Notes: a model not told the origin generated them from the sequence alone. A stretch of 64,000 nt of DNA from JAWPMT01 sp965242775 (GCA_965242775.1 CBDETI010000024.1:310001-374000); one strand, 5' to 3'. Positions 8,356 to 17,251 are shown, counted from the stretch's first letter. A program made the numbers and translations.

Positions 8356-8460
8356 ATGTTAATGCTTGCAATCATTCTTTTCCTTTTCGTATTGGCGATC
8401 GTATGTCCTTACATTTTGCCTAATGAAAAGGTTAGCGATCATCCAAAGGATCACGTCTGA
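8356..8460 (+). CDS. Tiny single-span membrane protein (34 residues)
   Basis: An ATG at 8356, 63 bases after gdhA, opens a 34-codon frame ending TGA at 8458-8460. The product is one hydrophobic helix (residues 1-22, MLMLAIILFLFVLAIV start) followed by a short polar tail ending KDHV. Such tiny membrane proteins are common but easily arise by chance, and there is no recognisable ribosome-binding site to decide. Confidence 0.4.
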   Translation: MLMLAIILFLFVLAIVCPYILPNEKVSDHPKDHV

Positions 8461-8465
8461 GTCTT

Positions 8466-8591
8466 TCAGCCCTTTTTACTTTCCTTTCTAAAATCCACAA
8501 GGGATAGAGCTGCTCCAAAGGCGGCCAGGAAGATCACAATATTTACGAACAAGTTTACTCCGTCAGTTACGGCAGGGTTAGTCAGTTCCAT
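8466..8591 (-). CDS. Tiny single-span membrane protein (41 residues)
   Basis: The ATG at 8589-8591 (minus strand) opens a 41-codon frame ending at 8466. The layout is a polar N-terminus, a hydrophobic segment (about 13-32, VNLFVNIVIFLAAFGAALS) and a basic tail DFRKESKKG. That positive-inside arrangement makes a real protein plausible. It lies 41 bp downstream of the aminotransferase gene on the same strand and converges with the 34-residue frame at 8356-8460. Confidence 0.45.
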   Translation of the reverse strand: MELTNPAVTDGVNLFVNIVIFLAAFGAALSLVDFRKESKKG

Positions 8592-8632
8592 TCTCTACTA
8601 ATTTCAGCTCGCTAATTTACTAGGGTTTATCG

Positions 8633-9781
8633 TTATTTGACAACCTCCTTCAACGTTTTGATCAGCCGATCAACATCTCTTTCATCATTATAGACATTTG
8701 GACTGACCCTCAGGCTCGTACCCCGAGTGGAAAGACTGATTTTTCTCGCCTTGAGCAGCTTTTGTAGTTTGTCCATTTCTACATTTTCTGGTAGTGTTAA
8801 ACCAACAAGGTGACCCGAACGAGCCCCCCTTTCCTCAACCCCATAACCCAGCGCATTGATCTCATTGACCAATTGATCTGTCAGCGACGTACAATATTCC
8901 TGAATGGAAGTAACACCCCACCTCCTCAGTAATTTTAAGGCGGCAATTACCATTGGCAATAGTACAAAGTTGCTGTGTTCTCCAACCTCATACCTAAGAG
9001 CCTGCGGGTGATATTCGGGCTGATAGTTGATTAACCCACCAAAATTTTCTGACCCTTTCCTGTTGATCCAGTTTTCTTCAAGGGGAGATCCACCATCAAG
9101 GGCAGGACCGTAGTATCCCAGTGCAATGCCATAGGGTCCAAAGAGCCATTTGTAGGAAGCGCATATCAATGCGTCAGGCTTCAGGTCGGCAATGCTAATG
9201 GGCAATGCGCCGACAGATTGAGTGCCATCTATTACGAGCAGAGATCCAGTTTCTGTGGTTTTTCGCCGGATCGCCTGGAGATCGAAAAGTGTGCCATCCG
9301 CCCAATGGACATTGCCGATAGCAACAGCAAGTGTTGTTGTTGATATTTCTTCCAAAACCGCCTGATTCCACTGGCCCCCTTTGGTTACTCCAGTTGGTTT
9401 CTTGACCGTTTTGATTTTTAGATCATCACTTTCCAGGGCCTTCCATGGATAATAGTTGCTCGGGAACTGATCTTCGACAAGTAAGATTTCCCCCTTTTTT
9501 CCTGCGAGGTTTTTCGTGATATTACCAATGCCGTAACTGACGGAAGGCAAAATTGCGATTCTGTCTGGCTCGGGATTGTCAATGAGTTCAGAATACAGGC
9601 CCCGGATCGTGTTGGCATCGCTGAAAAAATCTTCTGCGGAAACCTGGTATGGCTTTCTCTTCCTTTTGACACCCTTTATTCCCGCTTTCTCTACTTTTTT
9701 GGGAAGCGGTGCCATATAAGCACAATTAAGATAGGTGTACTTACTCTGTAGTAAAAATTTGTCTCGTTGGCACTTGAGCAT
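8633..9781 (-). CDS. Aminotransferase class V-fold PLP-dependent enzyme
   Basis: A fold-type I PLP enzyme of the class V aminotransferase / cysteine desulfurase-like superfamily, 382 residues. The cofactor Asp is D185 in LLVIDGTQSVGA, and the Schiff-base Lys is K211 in ASYKWLFGPYG. A catalytic Cys loop typical of cysteine desulfurases is not evident, so a transaminase, lyase or epimerase-like role is as likely. It starts 34 bp from the divergent Rieske gene, and the two may share a promoter region. Confidence 0.85.
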   Translation of the reverse strand: MLKCQRDKFLLQSKYTYLNCAYMAPLPKKVEKAGIKGVKRKRKPYQVSAEDFFSDANTIRGLYSELIDNPEPDRIAILPSVSYGIGNITKNLAGKKGEILLVEDQFPSNYYPWKALESDDLKIKTVKKPTGVTKGGQWNQAVLEEISTTTLAVAIGNVHWADGTLFDLQAIRRKTTETGSLLVIDGTQSVGALPISIADLKPDALICASYKWLFGPYGIALGYYGPALDGGSPLEENWINRKGSENFGGLINYQPEYHPQALRYEVGEHSNFVLLPMVIAALKLLRRWGVTSIQEYCTSLTDQLVNEINALGYGVEERGARSGHLVGLTLPENVEMDKLQKLLKARKISLSTRGTSLRVSPNVYNDERDVDRLIKTLKEVVK

Positions 9782-9815
9782 TTTTGTAAATTGTATCCTT
9801 CGAAATTAGAAGAAC

Positions 9816-10139
9816 GTGACGAAAAAAGTCAAAATTTTCCATTCGCGGCAAGAGGCATTTCGTGTTGTTCCTGAGGGCGAAAAGCGACTGGTCCATATTG
9901 GAGAAAAGCGGATCTGTCTAATCAGGAGAAGAGATGTTTTCACTGCCGTGGATGACTCCTGCCCGCACTTGGGCCATTCATTGACGAAGGGAACACTCAA
10001 TCCGCAGGGAGAGATCATATGCCCATGGCATAGCTATCGATTTGATCTGGCTACAGGGGAGGAATCGGAGCGTAGGTGTAAGGATCTGAAAATCCACAAA
10101 ACTTCCTGGCAAGATGGTTTGTATATCGAACTGGACTAG
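9816..10139 (+). CDS. Rieske [2Fe-2S] domain protein
   Basis: A 107-residue soluble ferredoxin of the Rieske type. The cluster ligands are clear: C49 and H51 in CPHLGH, and C69 and H72 in CPWHSYRFD. The length fits the small NirD/biphenyl-ferredoxin-like proteins that carry one electron to oxygenases or reductases, but no partner oxygenase is nearby. Translation starts at GTG (9816), because no ATG lies in the proper frame ahead of the conserved region. Its stop overlaps the stop of the convergent antiporter gene. Confidence 0.88.
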   Translation: MTKKVKIFHSRQEAFRVVPEGEKRLVHIGEKRICLIRRRDVFTAVDDSCPHLGHSLTKGTLNPQGEIICPWHSYRFDLATGEESERRCKDLKIHKTSWQDGLYIELD

Positions 10140-11329
10140 TTGATCCTAAACAAGCGGACAATTGACACTAGCGTATCCGCGATCGATTGTGCAATCGGCG
10201 AACCGGAACCCCGGCCTACGATATATATAACAAACAGTACATAAATACTTAGCAAAAGAATGGCCTTGCCTTTGCCCATGTGCTTGCTCGTCGTAAATAT
10301 TAGGACAGCTACTATCGTCAGCAGCCAGAGCAAAAACCGCAGCTCGGTACTCAAATCGACAATGGCCGTCGGCATGGAAATAGGTCCGTTGATAATTGTA
10401 AAAATGAAAAGAGGGAACCCTAACGCAAAGCAGACATCAAAAATGTTACTGCCAAGTGCGTTGGAGATGGCATCGTCATATTGACCTCTTTTTGCATCTT
10501 TCATGGAGATGATCGTGTCGGGAAAACTGGATGCCGCTGCCGCAAGGATCAATGCTACGAACATTACGGGTATATCCAATCCATTGAATTCACCAAGTAC
10601 TGGGATATGATAGGTGTCTGCACCAATCCATTCACAAGCTAACACCAGAAAGTAACATACCAATGCGATAGCCAAGGTTGAAGTAATTAACAAAGACCAG
10701 GCTTTAGTATCATTTATCTTCGATTTTCCGATGAAAAGTTTTTCCAGGTCAAGGCTGAAGAAGGCCTTCACGTAATTGATTTTCTCATTACTAAAGTCCA
10801 CAGCACCTTCTTCCTCATCGCCTTCCTCAAGAAATTCTTCACGCTCCTTTTTGCTCATGGTCCCGAACATGTAGAATATGTAGACTACATAAACTAGCAT
10901 CAGGATCAAGCCATGATACCAATAGAGGGTAGAGCCGCTAATCAGAACAAGGAAAATGAATTCGGCAATGATTAATGCAATACCATCTCTTCGAAGGACC
11001 TTTTGGGAGACCGTGATTTTTTTGGTCATGCCCATTGAGATTACCGCAAGGATAGCGACGGCTGGAATCACCATACCATTGAAAATGGCGCTACCGGCGG
11101 TAGTTCCTATACCTCCGGAGAAGCCATTCGCATCTTGAAGTATAAAGAGAAAGAAAAGTGAGGTGAAAACTTCCGGCATGCTGCTGGCGATAGCATTGAT
11201 AGTCGCTCCTCGCACCCCCTCAGAGAGATGTCTTCCTACATATTCCGAAGCGGTCATGAAACCGTCACCTGCTCTCCAGATAACGATACAGCAAATGGTG
11301 ATCAACACCAGCGGTATTAAAATTCCCAT
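10136..11329 (-). CDS. Ca2+/cation antiporter (CaCA family) membrane protein
   Basis: A 397-residue inner-membrane exchanger with about ten to eleven hydrophobic segments and two inverted alpha repeats. The first contains ATINAIASSMPEVFTSL and GTTAGSAIFNGM. The second contains AAAASSFPDTIIS and NALGSNIFDVCFALG, with acidic residues at the ion-binding sites. An acidic loop (EEFLEEGDEEEG) separates the halves. It probably exports Ca2+ or exchanges Na+/Ca2+. It lies 98 bp behind the KirBac gene on the same strand, possibly in one transcript with the signalling genes. Confidence 0.9.
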   Translation of the reverse strand: MGILIPLVLITICCIVIWRAGDGFMTASEYVGRHLSEGVRGATINAIASSMPEVFTSLFFLFILQDANGFSGGIGTTAGSAIFNGMVIPAVAILAVISMGMTKKITVSQKVLRRDGIALIIAEFIFLVLISGSTLYWYHGLILMLVYVVYIFYMFGTMSKKEREEFLEEGDEEEGAVDFSNEKINYVKAFFSLDLEKLFIGKSKINDTKAWSLLITSTLAIALVCYFLVLACEWIGADTYHIPVLGEFNGLDIPVMFVALILAAAASSFPDTIISMKDAKRGQYDDAISNALGSNIFDVCFALGFPLFIFTIINGPISMPTAIVDLSTELRFLLWLLTIVAVLIFTTSKHMGKGKAILLLSIYVLFVIYIVGRGSGSPIAQSIADTLVSIVRLFRIN

Positions 11330-11427
11330 ACAAAGACGATAGCGGCCTGCAAAAAGTTTTTACAGTCTGTTGCGAAAATAAGCAAACTATTGCTGGAAAC
11401 TAAATCACCCCCATTTCGGGTCCAGTT

Positions 11428-12366
11428 TCAAACCTTACGATATGCGCTAATTTGATCCAGCATCACTTCAGTAGTACCAGCTTTGGGCTGGAATACTGGC
11501 AAGAAATCAACGTCGAAAACCACTTCATCGTATCCGTAGGAATAAACTTGATGGACATATTGGTTGAATGTGTCATCATAGCCTTTGACGATGACAATGA
11601 ACTCCGCATCTTCTCTCGAAAGGTGCAAAACCCCTTTGCCGAAAAGTGGACTTTCTTCGTCCACGGCGTGTACAAGTGTCCAAGGCAGGGGAAACAGGTT
11701 GATAAAATCAATTTCCAGTGGTAACTGTCTGTACCGGCGTTTGACCTCACCTGACTCTTCCTGTAAAAAAGAGTACATAATCCGGGCTGAAACGTCGATA
11801 ATGTTGTTCTTGCGGAGGTTTGCGAATCTGATCTTTAGACCCCTACCGCCTCTGTACGGAGCTATCAGTGCTTTTTCGCTAAACAGAATTTTGGCCTTGG
11901 CTTTGGAGAAACGACCATAAAGAATCCCTGTGGCCAGGGCAAATGCCAACAACCCAATCATGGCTTCGAATGCAGCTATGAAACTTGTCAAGTCGCTGGT
12001 TGGGCTAATGCGGCCAAAACCTACGGTGGTCAGGGTCTGGGTTGAAAAGTAAAAGCAATGGACAAAATGTTCCCAGGTGCTGTTGTCTAGATTGTATTCT
12101 GTAAGGTTTTGAGGGCCTGCGACAAAATACAATGCGGCAAAAACAAGGTTTATTATAATATAGGCGGCCAGCACGAATAAGAAGAAACCGCCCCATGACA
12201 TGTTGATGACCCAATGGTAACCGCTAAAGCCCTTGATGCCGGCACCTCTGATATCGACGTTAAACTTGCCATCCTTTCGGATCAACCTTCCTGAATCAGA
12301 AAAATTGCGGGATCCAAAGCCAATTTCCCTTAGCTGTTCTTGACTTTTGCTCTTTTTAGCGGCCAT
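11428..12366 (-). CDS. KirBac inward-rectifier potassium channel
   Basis: A 312-residue channel. Two membrane helices (about 57-84 and 127-151) flank a pore helix and the selectivity filter TVGFG (114-118), the F-containing variant of TVGYG. The C-terminal half is the cytoplasmic immunoglobulin-like Kir domain (from about 160). An amphipathic slide helix region precedes the first helix. It is the fifth gene of a minus-strand run behind a LytTR regulator (45-bp gap), so its expression may be tied to that system. Confidence 0.93.
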   Translation of the reverse strand: MAAKKSKSQEQLREIGFGSRNFSDSGRLIRKDGKFNVDIRGAGIKGFSGYHWVINMSWGGFFLFVLAAYIIINLVFAALYFVAGPQNLTEYNLDNSTWEHFVHCFYFSTQTLTTVGFGRISPTSDLTSFIAAFEAMIGLLAFALATGILYGRFSKAKAKILFSEKALIAPYRGGRGLKIRFANLRKNNIIDVSARIMYSFLQEESGEVKRRYRQLPLEIDFINLFPLPWTLVHAVDEESPLFGKGVLHLSREDAEFIVIVKGYDDTFNQYVHQVYSYGYDEVVFDVDFLPVFQPKAGTTEVMLDQISAYRKV

Positions 12367-12411
12367 GGGGGCGTCATTGAAAATTCCAGATCAAATTACT
12401 TAAATCAGGGC

Positions 12412-13173
12412 TCAATTTTGTCCGTCAAACCAAGACTTAAACGGCCCTACCTTCTCACGACTAACGATGATCTCCTTGTCAAAGGAAATGTTGAGTTTGA
12501 TCTTTAAACGACTATTGGAATAGACCAGGACCTGTTCGATCGCATTGATGTTAGTAATGAAGGTGCGGTTGGCCCGGAAAAACTCTTTGGGGTTTAGCAG
12601 ATGCTCGAGATCCTCTAACTTGAAATCCACGATGAATTTTTTGCCAGCGGTATTTACCAAATAGGCAGTTCGTCCTTCTGCGAAAAACAAGCTAATATCC
12701 TCTGTTTTGATGGAGTGTATATGCTCCCCCACTTTCACGAGAAATCTGTTTTTGAATTTTTTCTGATTCATATCCTGCGCCACCCTACCCACTGTGCTCG
12801 TACTGCCCAGCCCTTTCTTTAAAGAATCAATTTTCTTGAGGGCGTTGGAAAGGTCTAAGAAAGTAACGGGTTTTAGCAGGTAGCCGACACCATTCATTTT
12901 GAAGGCATCCACGGCATATTCGTCGTAGGCAGTCGTAAAGATCACAGGGGTGTCAATGTCCACCTCCTGGAAGATCTCAAAACTTAAACCATCCGTCAAT
13001 TGAATATCGGAAAGGATAAGGTCGAGCTTTTGCTCGCTGTTCCTAAGCCAGGCGATTGTTTCCTTCACACTTTGCAAGGGACCTTCAACCTCCATGTTGG
13101 CATCAAACTTTCGCAGGTAGCGAGACAGCTTTTCGGCAGCCGGGGTTTCATCCTCAATGATTAGTACCCTCAT
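12412..13173 (-). CDS. LytTR-family response regulator
   Basis: A 253-residue DNA-binding regulator. The receiver domain (1-120) has the acidic residues in IIEDE, phosphoacceptor D56 in ILSDIQL, T80/T81 and K101 in YLLKP. The LytTR DNA-binding domain occupies about 145-245 (FFAEGRTAYLV, then FFRANRTFITNINAI). Its start codon overlaps the pseudokinase stop (ATGA). It should be phosphorylated by the LytS-type kinase encoded two genes upstream. Confidence 0.93.
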   Translation of the reverse strand: MRVLIIEDETPAAEKLSRYLRKFDANMEVEGPLQSVKETIAWLRNSEQKLDLILSDIQLTDGLSFEIFQEVDIDTPVIFTTAYDEYAVDAFKMNGVGYLLKPVTFLDLSNALKKIDSLKKGLGSTSTVGRVAQDMNQKKFKNRFLVKVGEHIHSIKTEDISLFFAEGRTAYLVNTAGKKFIVDFKLEDLEHLLNPKEFFRANRTFITNINAIEQVLVYSNSRLKIKLNISFDKEIIVSREKVGPFKSWFDGQN

Positions 13174-14189
13174 GCTACAAGTTCATTGGAAATAAGAAGT
13201 GGAACTTTGACCATGGTGTAACCTTCGCTTTCTTCGACAGCTATGAGCTGGCTGCTGTAAAAATCATAGGCTCGTTGAAAATCCGACAGGTCCAGAGGCT
13301 CTGTTTCTAACCGGGGTTTTCTTTCACTTTCCAGTACAATGGTAGAACCTACATTGGACAGTTCTATCGTCATAGGCTGTACCGTCGAGTGGATAGATGA
13401 TTTGACCAGCCATTCAATAATTTGAAGGAACACACCTGGGACACACAACCCATCGTCAACATTATTTCTAAAATCAATTTCCTTTCCCTGGTACCAAAAA
13501 AGATTAATCAGGTGCTGGGCTGTTTCCAGCTCGGTTTGAATCGAAACAAGCTCTGAGCTTTTGCTGCCAAGAATATAGCGGTAAACCACAGATAATTCAT
13601 CGATGAGCTCATCCGCAGCGTCGGGATTTCCATCTAACACAGCAATCAGGGATTCCAGGCTTTCAAGCAAAAGCGTGGGATTCATTTCTCTTTTGAAATT
13701 ACGAAATTCAAACTCAAGGCTCTCTTTCAGGAATTCTTCCTCTTCCAGCTTCATTTTGTTTTCCTGGTAAAGAAACATATGACTAAAATGTAGCGTCAGG
13801 TACAGCAATGTCGTAAACCCGAAAATAGAATAGAAAATCCAATACTCACTTTGACTGGGTTCATAACCTAAAAACTCCTGGTAATAGTAGTAAATAATGA
13901 AATAGACGGTTGTCACCATGATGATGAAGGTCACCGTGAGTTGAATAGCAATTTGTAGCGGAAACGACCAGTTTTGTGTTCGTCTGGCCAGCAAAAGCAT
14001 TGCGAGTCTATTCAACTCGAATACTACGTATACCATAACTATGCACAAGTAAAGCTCCTGGTTTGCAAACAGATCGTCGACCAGTGTGATGGAGTTGTTC
14101 AGGAGGAGTATAAGCAAGTAAATAGTGGTACCTATAAAGATGGGACCAATAAGCCGAAAGAAGATGTTATGTATGAATAGTGTTCTCAT
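13170..14189 (-). CDS. LytS-like membrane pseudokinase (His box and N box degenerate)
   Basis: A 339-residue paralogue of the adjacent LytS-type kinase, with four predicted membrane helices (about 10-140) and a cytoplasmic His_kinase-like domain. The phospho-acceptor His of the canonical NPHFLFN motif is replaced: the text reads NPTLLLE, with T172 in the His position. The ATP-binding N box is also eroded (IIEWLVKSS where active kinases have LVENAVKH). It is therefore probably catalytically inactive and acts as a partner or regulator of the real kinase. It overlaps its neighbours by 4 bases on both sides. Confidence 0.85.
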   Translation of the reverse strand: MRTLFIHNIFFRLIGPIFIGTTIYLLILLLNNSITLVDDLFANQELYLCIVMVYVVFELNRLAMLLLARRTQNWSFPLQIAIQLTVTFIIMVTTVYFIIYYYYQEFLGYEPSQSEYWIFYSIFGFTTLLYLTLHFSHMFLYQENKMKLEEEEFLKESLEFEFRNFKREMNPTLLLESLESLIAVLDGNPDAADELIDELSVVYRYILGSKSSELVSIQTELETAQHLINLFWYQGKEIDFRNNVDDGLCVPGVFLQIIEWLVKSSIHSTVQPMTIELSNVGSTIVLESERKPRLETEPLDLSDFQRAYDFYSSQLIAVEESEGYTMVKVPLLISNELVA

Positions 14190-15199
14190 AACCGGATCAT
14201 GGGTAGCCAGACTTGAAAATCGTTTGTTTCATCCACCACTTTGATCAATCGACTTTGCAATAGCTGGTAGCGGGCTTTTATATTTTCCAGCCCGATTTTA
14301 AATGAGGGGGTTTTGGCGGGTTTCTGCGTCTTGTTATTCCTCACGATCAGCCAGCCCTGTTTTCGGAAGACCTCTATCTGTAATTTTTCACTTTTGGAGA
14401 TGGTGTTATGCTTTACTGCATTTTCAACCAAGAGCTGGACAGTCATGGGCGGAATCATGGATCGGAGGTCCGTTTTGTCCAAATCGATTTTTACATCTAC
14501 CTGGTCCTCGAATCGTACGCTAAGTAAAAACTGATAGGCATGCACAAATTCCAACTCACGGGACAAGGGTATGGCGATTTCATCTTTGGCGTTGATTGTA
14601 TACTGGTAGGTCTTGGCCAGTTGCCTGATGAACTTTTCGGTCTTGGCCAGGTCCTTGTACAACAGTGCGGAGATCGTATTCAAGCAATTGAATAAGAAAT
14701 GTGGACTTAATTGACTCCTCAGCGCTTCCAGTTGAAGCGACAATTGCTGACGTTGATTTTCAGCATATTGAACCTGGGCTTTTGAGAACTGATAAAAAGA
14801 GTAGACGGCAAAGTAAAGCACATTAAAAATGACGGCAGACACTACCAGTAAAATCGCAATTTTATAGACGATAGCCACCTCCAACAGCAGCAACTTTGGC
14901 AGGGCACCTACGAAAAAAATGCTAAGAATGGCCAGAGAGGCTATGATTCCTGAGGTCATCCGCAGGCTGGTTCGTTCTCGCCATGGGATCCACTGATTAA
15001 GTTTTCGAGCTAGCAAATAGTTGACCAGGCTTGCCATCGCACCTGAAGCCAAGAAAAGCATTCGACCCTGATTCTGGTACGCCGAAAAGGTCTCCTCACC
15101 AACAGTAATGTATATGAAAATGAGCCAGCCGAAAGCCCCACCCAGTAAGAAGGCGAGGATTCCGTAGCTCAACGTGTGGTTTCTAAACAAACCGGACAT
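14186..15199 (-). CDS. LytS/YehU-type sensor histidine kinase
   Basis: A 337-residue inner-membrane kinase. Four hydrophobic segments (about 10-35, 46-65, 85-100 and 112-135) are followed by a short coiled linker, the His box SPHFLFN with H167, the N box LLVENAVKHN (257-265) and the G-box region GLENIKARYQLL. All catalytic features are intact, in contrast to the pseudokinase encoded next. Gene overlaps (ATGA) link kinase, pseudokinase and LytTR regulator into one unit. Confidence 0.93.
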   Translation of the reverse strand: MSGLFRNHTLSYGILAFLLGGAFGWLIFIYITVGEETFSAYQNQGRMLFLASGAMASLVNYLLARKLNQWIPWRERTSLRMTSGIIASLAILSIFFVGALPKLLLLEVAIVYKIAILLVVSAVIFNVLYFAVYSFYQFSKAQVQYAENQRQQLSLQLEALRSQLSPHFLFNCLNTISALLYKDLAKTEKFIRQLAKTYQYTINAKDEIAIPLSRELEFVHAYQFLLSVRFEDQVDVKIDLDKTDLRSMIPPMTVQLLVENAVKHNTISKSEKLQIEVFRKQGWLIVRNNKTQKPAKTPSFKIGLENIKARYQLLQSRLIKVVDETNDFQVWLPMIRL

Positions 15200-15235
15200 G
15201 GCGGTAAAGGTGTAAAGAAAGTTGGTCTAAGCCAA

Positions 15236-16720
15236 TCAATCGAGTGCCTTCATTGCCCTTCCGTAGTAAGTATCCGAACTGATTTCCCTGGCCACGGATC
15301 TATATGCATCCCGGAGTTTACTATCATTTCTTTCGTTGATGTAAGGAGCTAGCGCCTGCAAGGCCTCTGACAGATAGTAATCAGAGCCAATTTCTTCGCA
15401 GGTATCCAAAAGTGCCAGGACCAATTCATCATCCATGTCGGCATGATCTGCCGCTCTTTGTATTATTTGCGAGGCATAATGATCGGAATTAACGTTGGCG
15501 ACTGCCCGACCGTAGGCTTCCATGGACTCTGGCGAAAGCGTGTGCTCAACTATGATCTTACTTAGGAGTATATGAGAATAATGGTCTGAGGAGATATCGT
15601 CCTCTATATTTTCCAGCATCTTGAGCATTACTTCATCAGTCATCTCCTCCTCTAATAATTCCTCAAATAGCTCTGTTTTGTAGTGGTCTGAGGAGATATC
15701 CCCCGCCGCATCAACTATTTCCCAGTAACTTTTGTCCGAGATCTGATCATGGTCCAACGCCTCTCGAAAGAGTTGCGATTGGTAGTGATCTGAGCTAATG
15801 GATCTTGCAGATTGAATGACCATTTGGATCAGGTCATCTGAAAGATCTCTTGTATCAAGGGTTTCTTTCAGGATCTCAGTGAGGTAATGGTCAGAGCTCA
15901 CGTCTTCTGCGGATTCCAAAATGGCTTCCAGCACTTCACCATCGATATCATCATTGCGCAATGCTTTTTTGAGTACCTCGGAGCGGTAATGATCGGAACT
16001 GATCTCCTCGGAGGCCCTTACATACGCACGGAAAGTCTTGGCGTTGGAGAGAAACTGCTTTTCATTATTCTTGAGCAGTTCGGAGATATAGTAGTCTGAT
16101 CCGAGTTCGTCCGCTGCCTCATCGATCACCAGGGTCAATTCATCATCATTCAGGCCATCTTTTTCCAGTAAAAGATCCAGGTAATGACTTTTCAAATAGT
16201 CACTTTCAAGTTCGCGGACCTCTCCCAAAACACCGTTTACACCGTCTTTACGATAAAACCGGTTCACCCGTGACTCTGCCCCGATGATGGTACTTCGGAC
16301 TATTTCGGGTAGGATTTCGGCTAACCATTCCCTTCCTTCCGGCTCAAAATCCAGACGTTCGCGACCTACATAGTAATCCTTGATCAGGTTTCCTCTGCTA
16401 TCAGCTTCTACCACCACGCGTCTACGACTCCCGAAGGCGGATCGACTAATCTCGAAGTAGCCTCCACGGGAAACTCCCACGATATCCGTATCGTCATCAG
16501 ATAGTTCAAAGTCTCCTTCGAATTCTATCTTATACTGTTTTTGCCAGTTGTTGAACTTGACAGTGGTTTTACCATTGTTATTGACGTTGACAGATCTGGA
16601 CGTAATACTTATTTGCGCCTTGGAATAAGCGGGAACCAGTAAAGTAATGATCGCCGCGAGAACTCCCGCGACGATCATGAGCGTCTGACGTTTTTGACCT
16701 TTGGGTTGACTTGTGCTCAT
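15236..16720 (-). CDS. Membrane-anchored or secreted SSDHY-repeat protein
   Basis: A protein of about 494 residues from the preferred ATG at 16718-16720; an upstream in-frame start at 16768 would add an unlikely polar leader. A single hydrophobic segment near the N-terminus acts as signal or anchor. A beta-rich region follows. From about residue 165 to the end there are nine to ten helical repeats of 33-36 residues, each beginning near SSDHY or SDYY (for example ISSDHYLTEIL, ISSDHYQSQLF, NSDHYASQII). I have seen similar motifs in M56/BlaR1-type envelope proteins, but the function is unknown. It lies 36 bp ahead of the LytS gene, so it is probably co-transcribed and may be its extracytoplasmic sensor partner. 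Confidence 0.8.
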   Translation of the reverse strand: MSTSQPKGQKRQTLMIVAGVLAAIITLLVPAYSKAQISITSRSVNVNNNGKTTVKFNNWQKQYKIEFEGDFELSDDDTDIVGVSRGGYFEISRSAFGSRRRVVVEADSRGNLIKDYYVGRERLDFEPEGREWLAEILPEIVRSTIIGAESRVNRFYRKDGVNGVLGEVRELESDYLKSHYLDLLLEKDGLNDDELTLVIDEAADELGSDYYISELLKNNEKQFLSNAKTFRAYVRASEEISSDHYRSEVLKKALRNDDIDGEVLEAILESAEDVSSDHYLTEILKETLDTRDLSDDLIQMVIQSARSISSDHYQSQLFREALDHDQISDKSYWEIVDAAGDISSDHYKTELFEELLEEEMTDEVMLKMLENIEDDISSDHYSHILLSKIIVEHTLSPESMEAYGRAVANVNSDHYASQIIQRAADHADMDDELVLALLDTCEEIGSDYYLSEALQALAPYINERNDSKLRDAYRSVAREISSDTYYGRAMKALD

Positions 16721-16812
16721 AATATTTGACCTTTTATTGACGATACAAACATGAAGAAGCACTGTCAAGAATTAAACCCAAATGAACTCAACCGTAGGAA
16801 AAATGTAGTGAG

Positions 16813-16840
16813 TTGCAGGAAGGGTGTACTAGCCCTGCAA
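16813..16840 (-). terminator. Weak terminator-like hairpin at the end of the YjbQ gene
   Basis: On the minus strand TTGCAGG and CCTGCAA form a 7-bp stem with a 14-base loop that spans the YjbQ stop codon. The T run (ATTTTT) comes about ten bases later, so termination may be inefficient. Confidence 0.35.
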
Positions 16841-17251
16841 AGTCACCACTAGCCGACGATGGCCTCCGTTATTCCTGTGTTCACATAGGTAAATACCTTG
16901 CCATGTACCGAGATTCAGGCGACCTGCTGTGATGGGGATGCTTACCGAGGCACCAAGGATCGATGATTTAATGTGTGCGGGCATGTCGTCCGGGCCCTCA
17001 TAAGTATGTATGAAATAGGGAGCGTTTTCGGGCACGGTCCTATTGAAGTAGGATTCAAAATCCTGACGGACAGTAGGGTCGGCATTTTCATTGATAGTCA
17101 AACTTGCCGAGGTATGTTTTATGAAGACATGGCAAATACCAGTGGTGATGTCATGGGATTGAACTACTTTTTCAACAAAATGTGTAATGAGATGAAATCC
17201 TCTTTTGACCGGATCGATTTGAATTTCCTGCTGAAAAAACCCCATTATCAA
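16829..17251 (-). CDS. YjbQ/UPF0047 family protein
   Basis: A 140-residue cytoplasmic protein of the YjbQ family, described as having weak thiamine-phosphate-synthase activity. Conserved family segments are all present: HTSASLTINENAD, the middle YEGPDDMPAHIKSS and the C-terminal GTWQGIYLCEHR with a final GGHRR. Length matches the family. Two ATGs (17251 and 17245) are possible starts. It is divergent from the GT39 gene with only about 20 bp between them. Confidence 0.92.
   Translation of the reverse strand: MIMGFFQQEIQIDPVKRGFHLITHFVEKVVQSHDITTGICHVFIKHTSASLTINENADPTVRQDFESYFNRTVPENAPYFIHTYEGPDDMPAHIKSSILGASVSIPITAGRLNLGTWQGIYLCEHRNNGGHRRLVVTLQG

Noticed and set aside
9816..10139. Rieske protein considered as subunit of a ring-hydroxylating oxygenase cluster
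   Set aside because: No oxygenase or reductase gene is adjacent; only the stand-alone ferredoxin can be supported.
15236..16720. Regular repeats considered as a CRISPR or DNA satellite
   Set aside because: The repeats are at protein level (SSDHY motif); the DNA copies have diverged and lie inside one frame.
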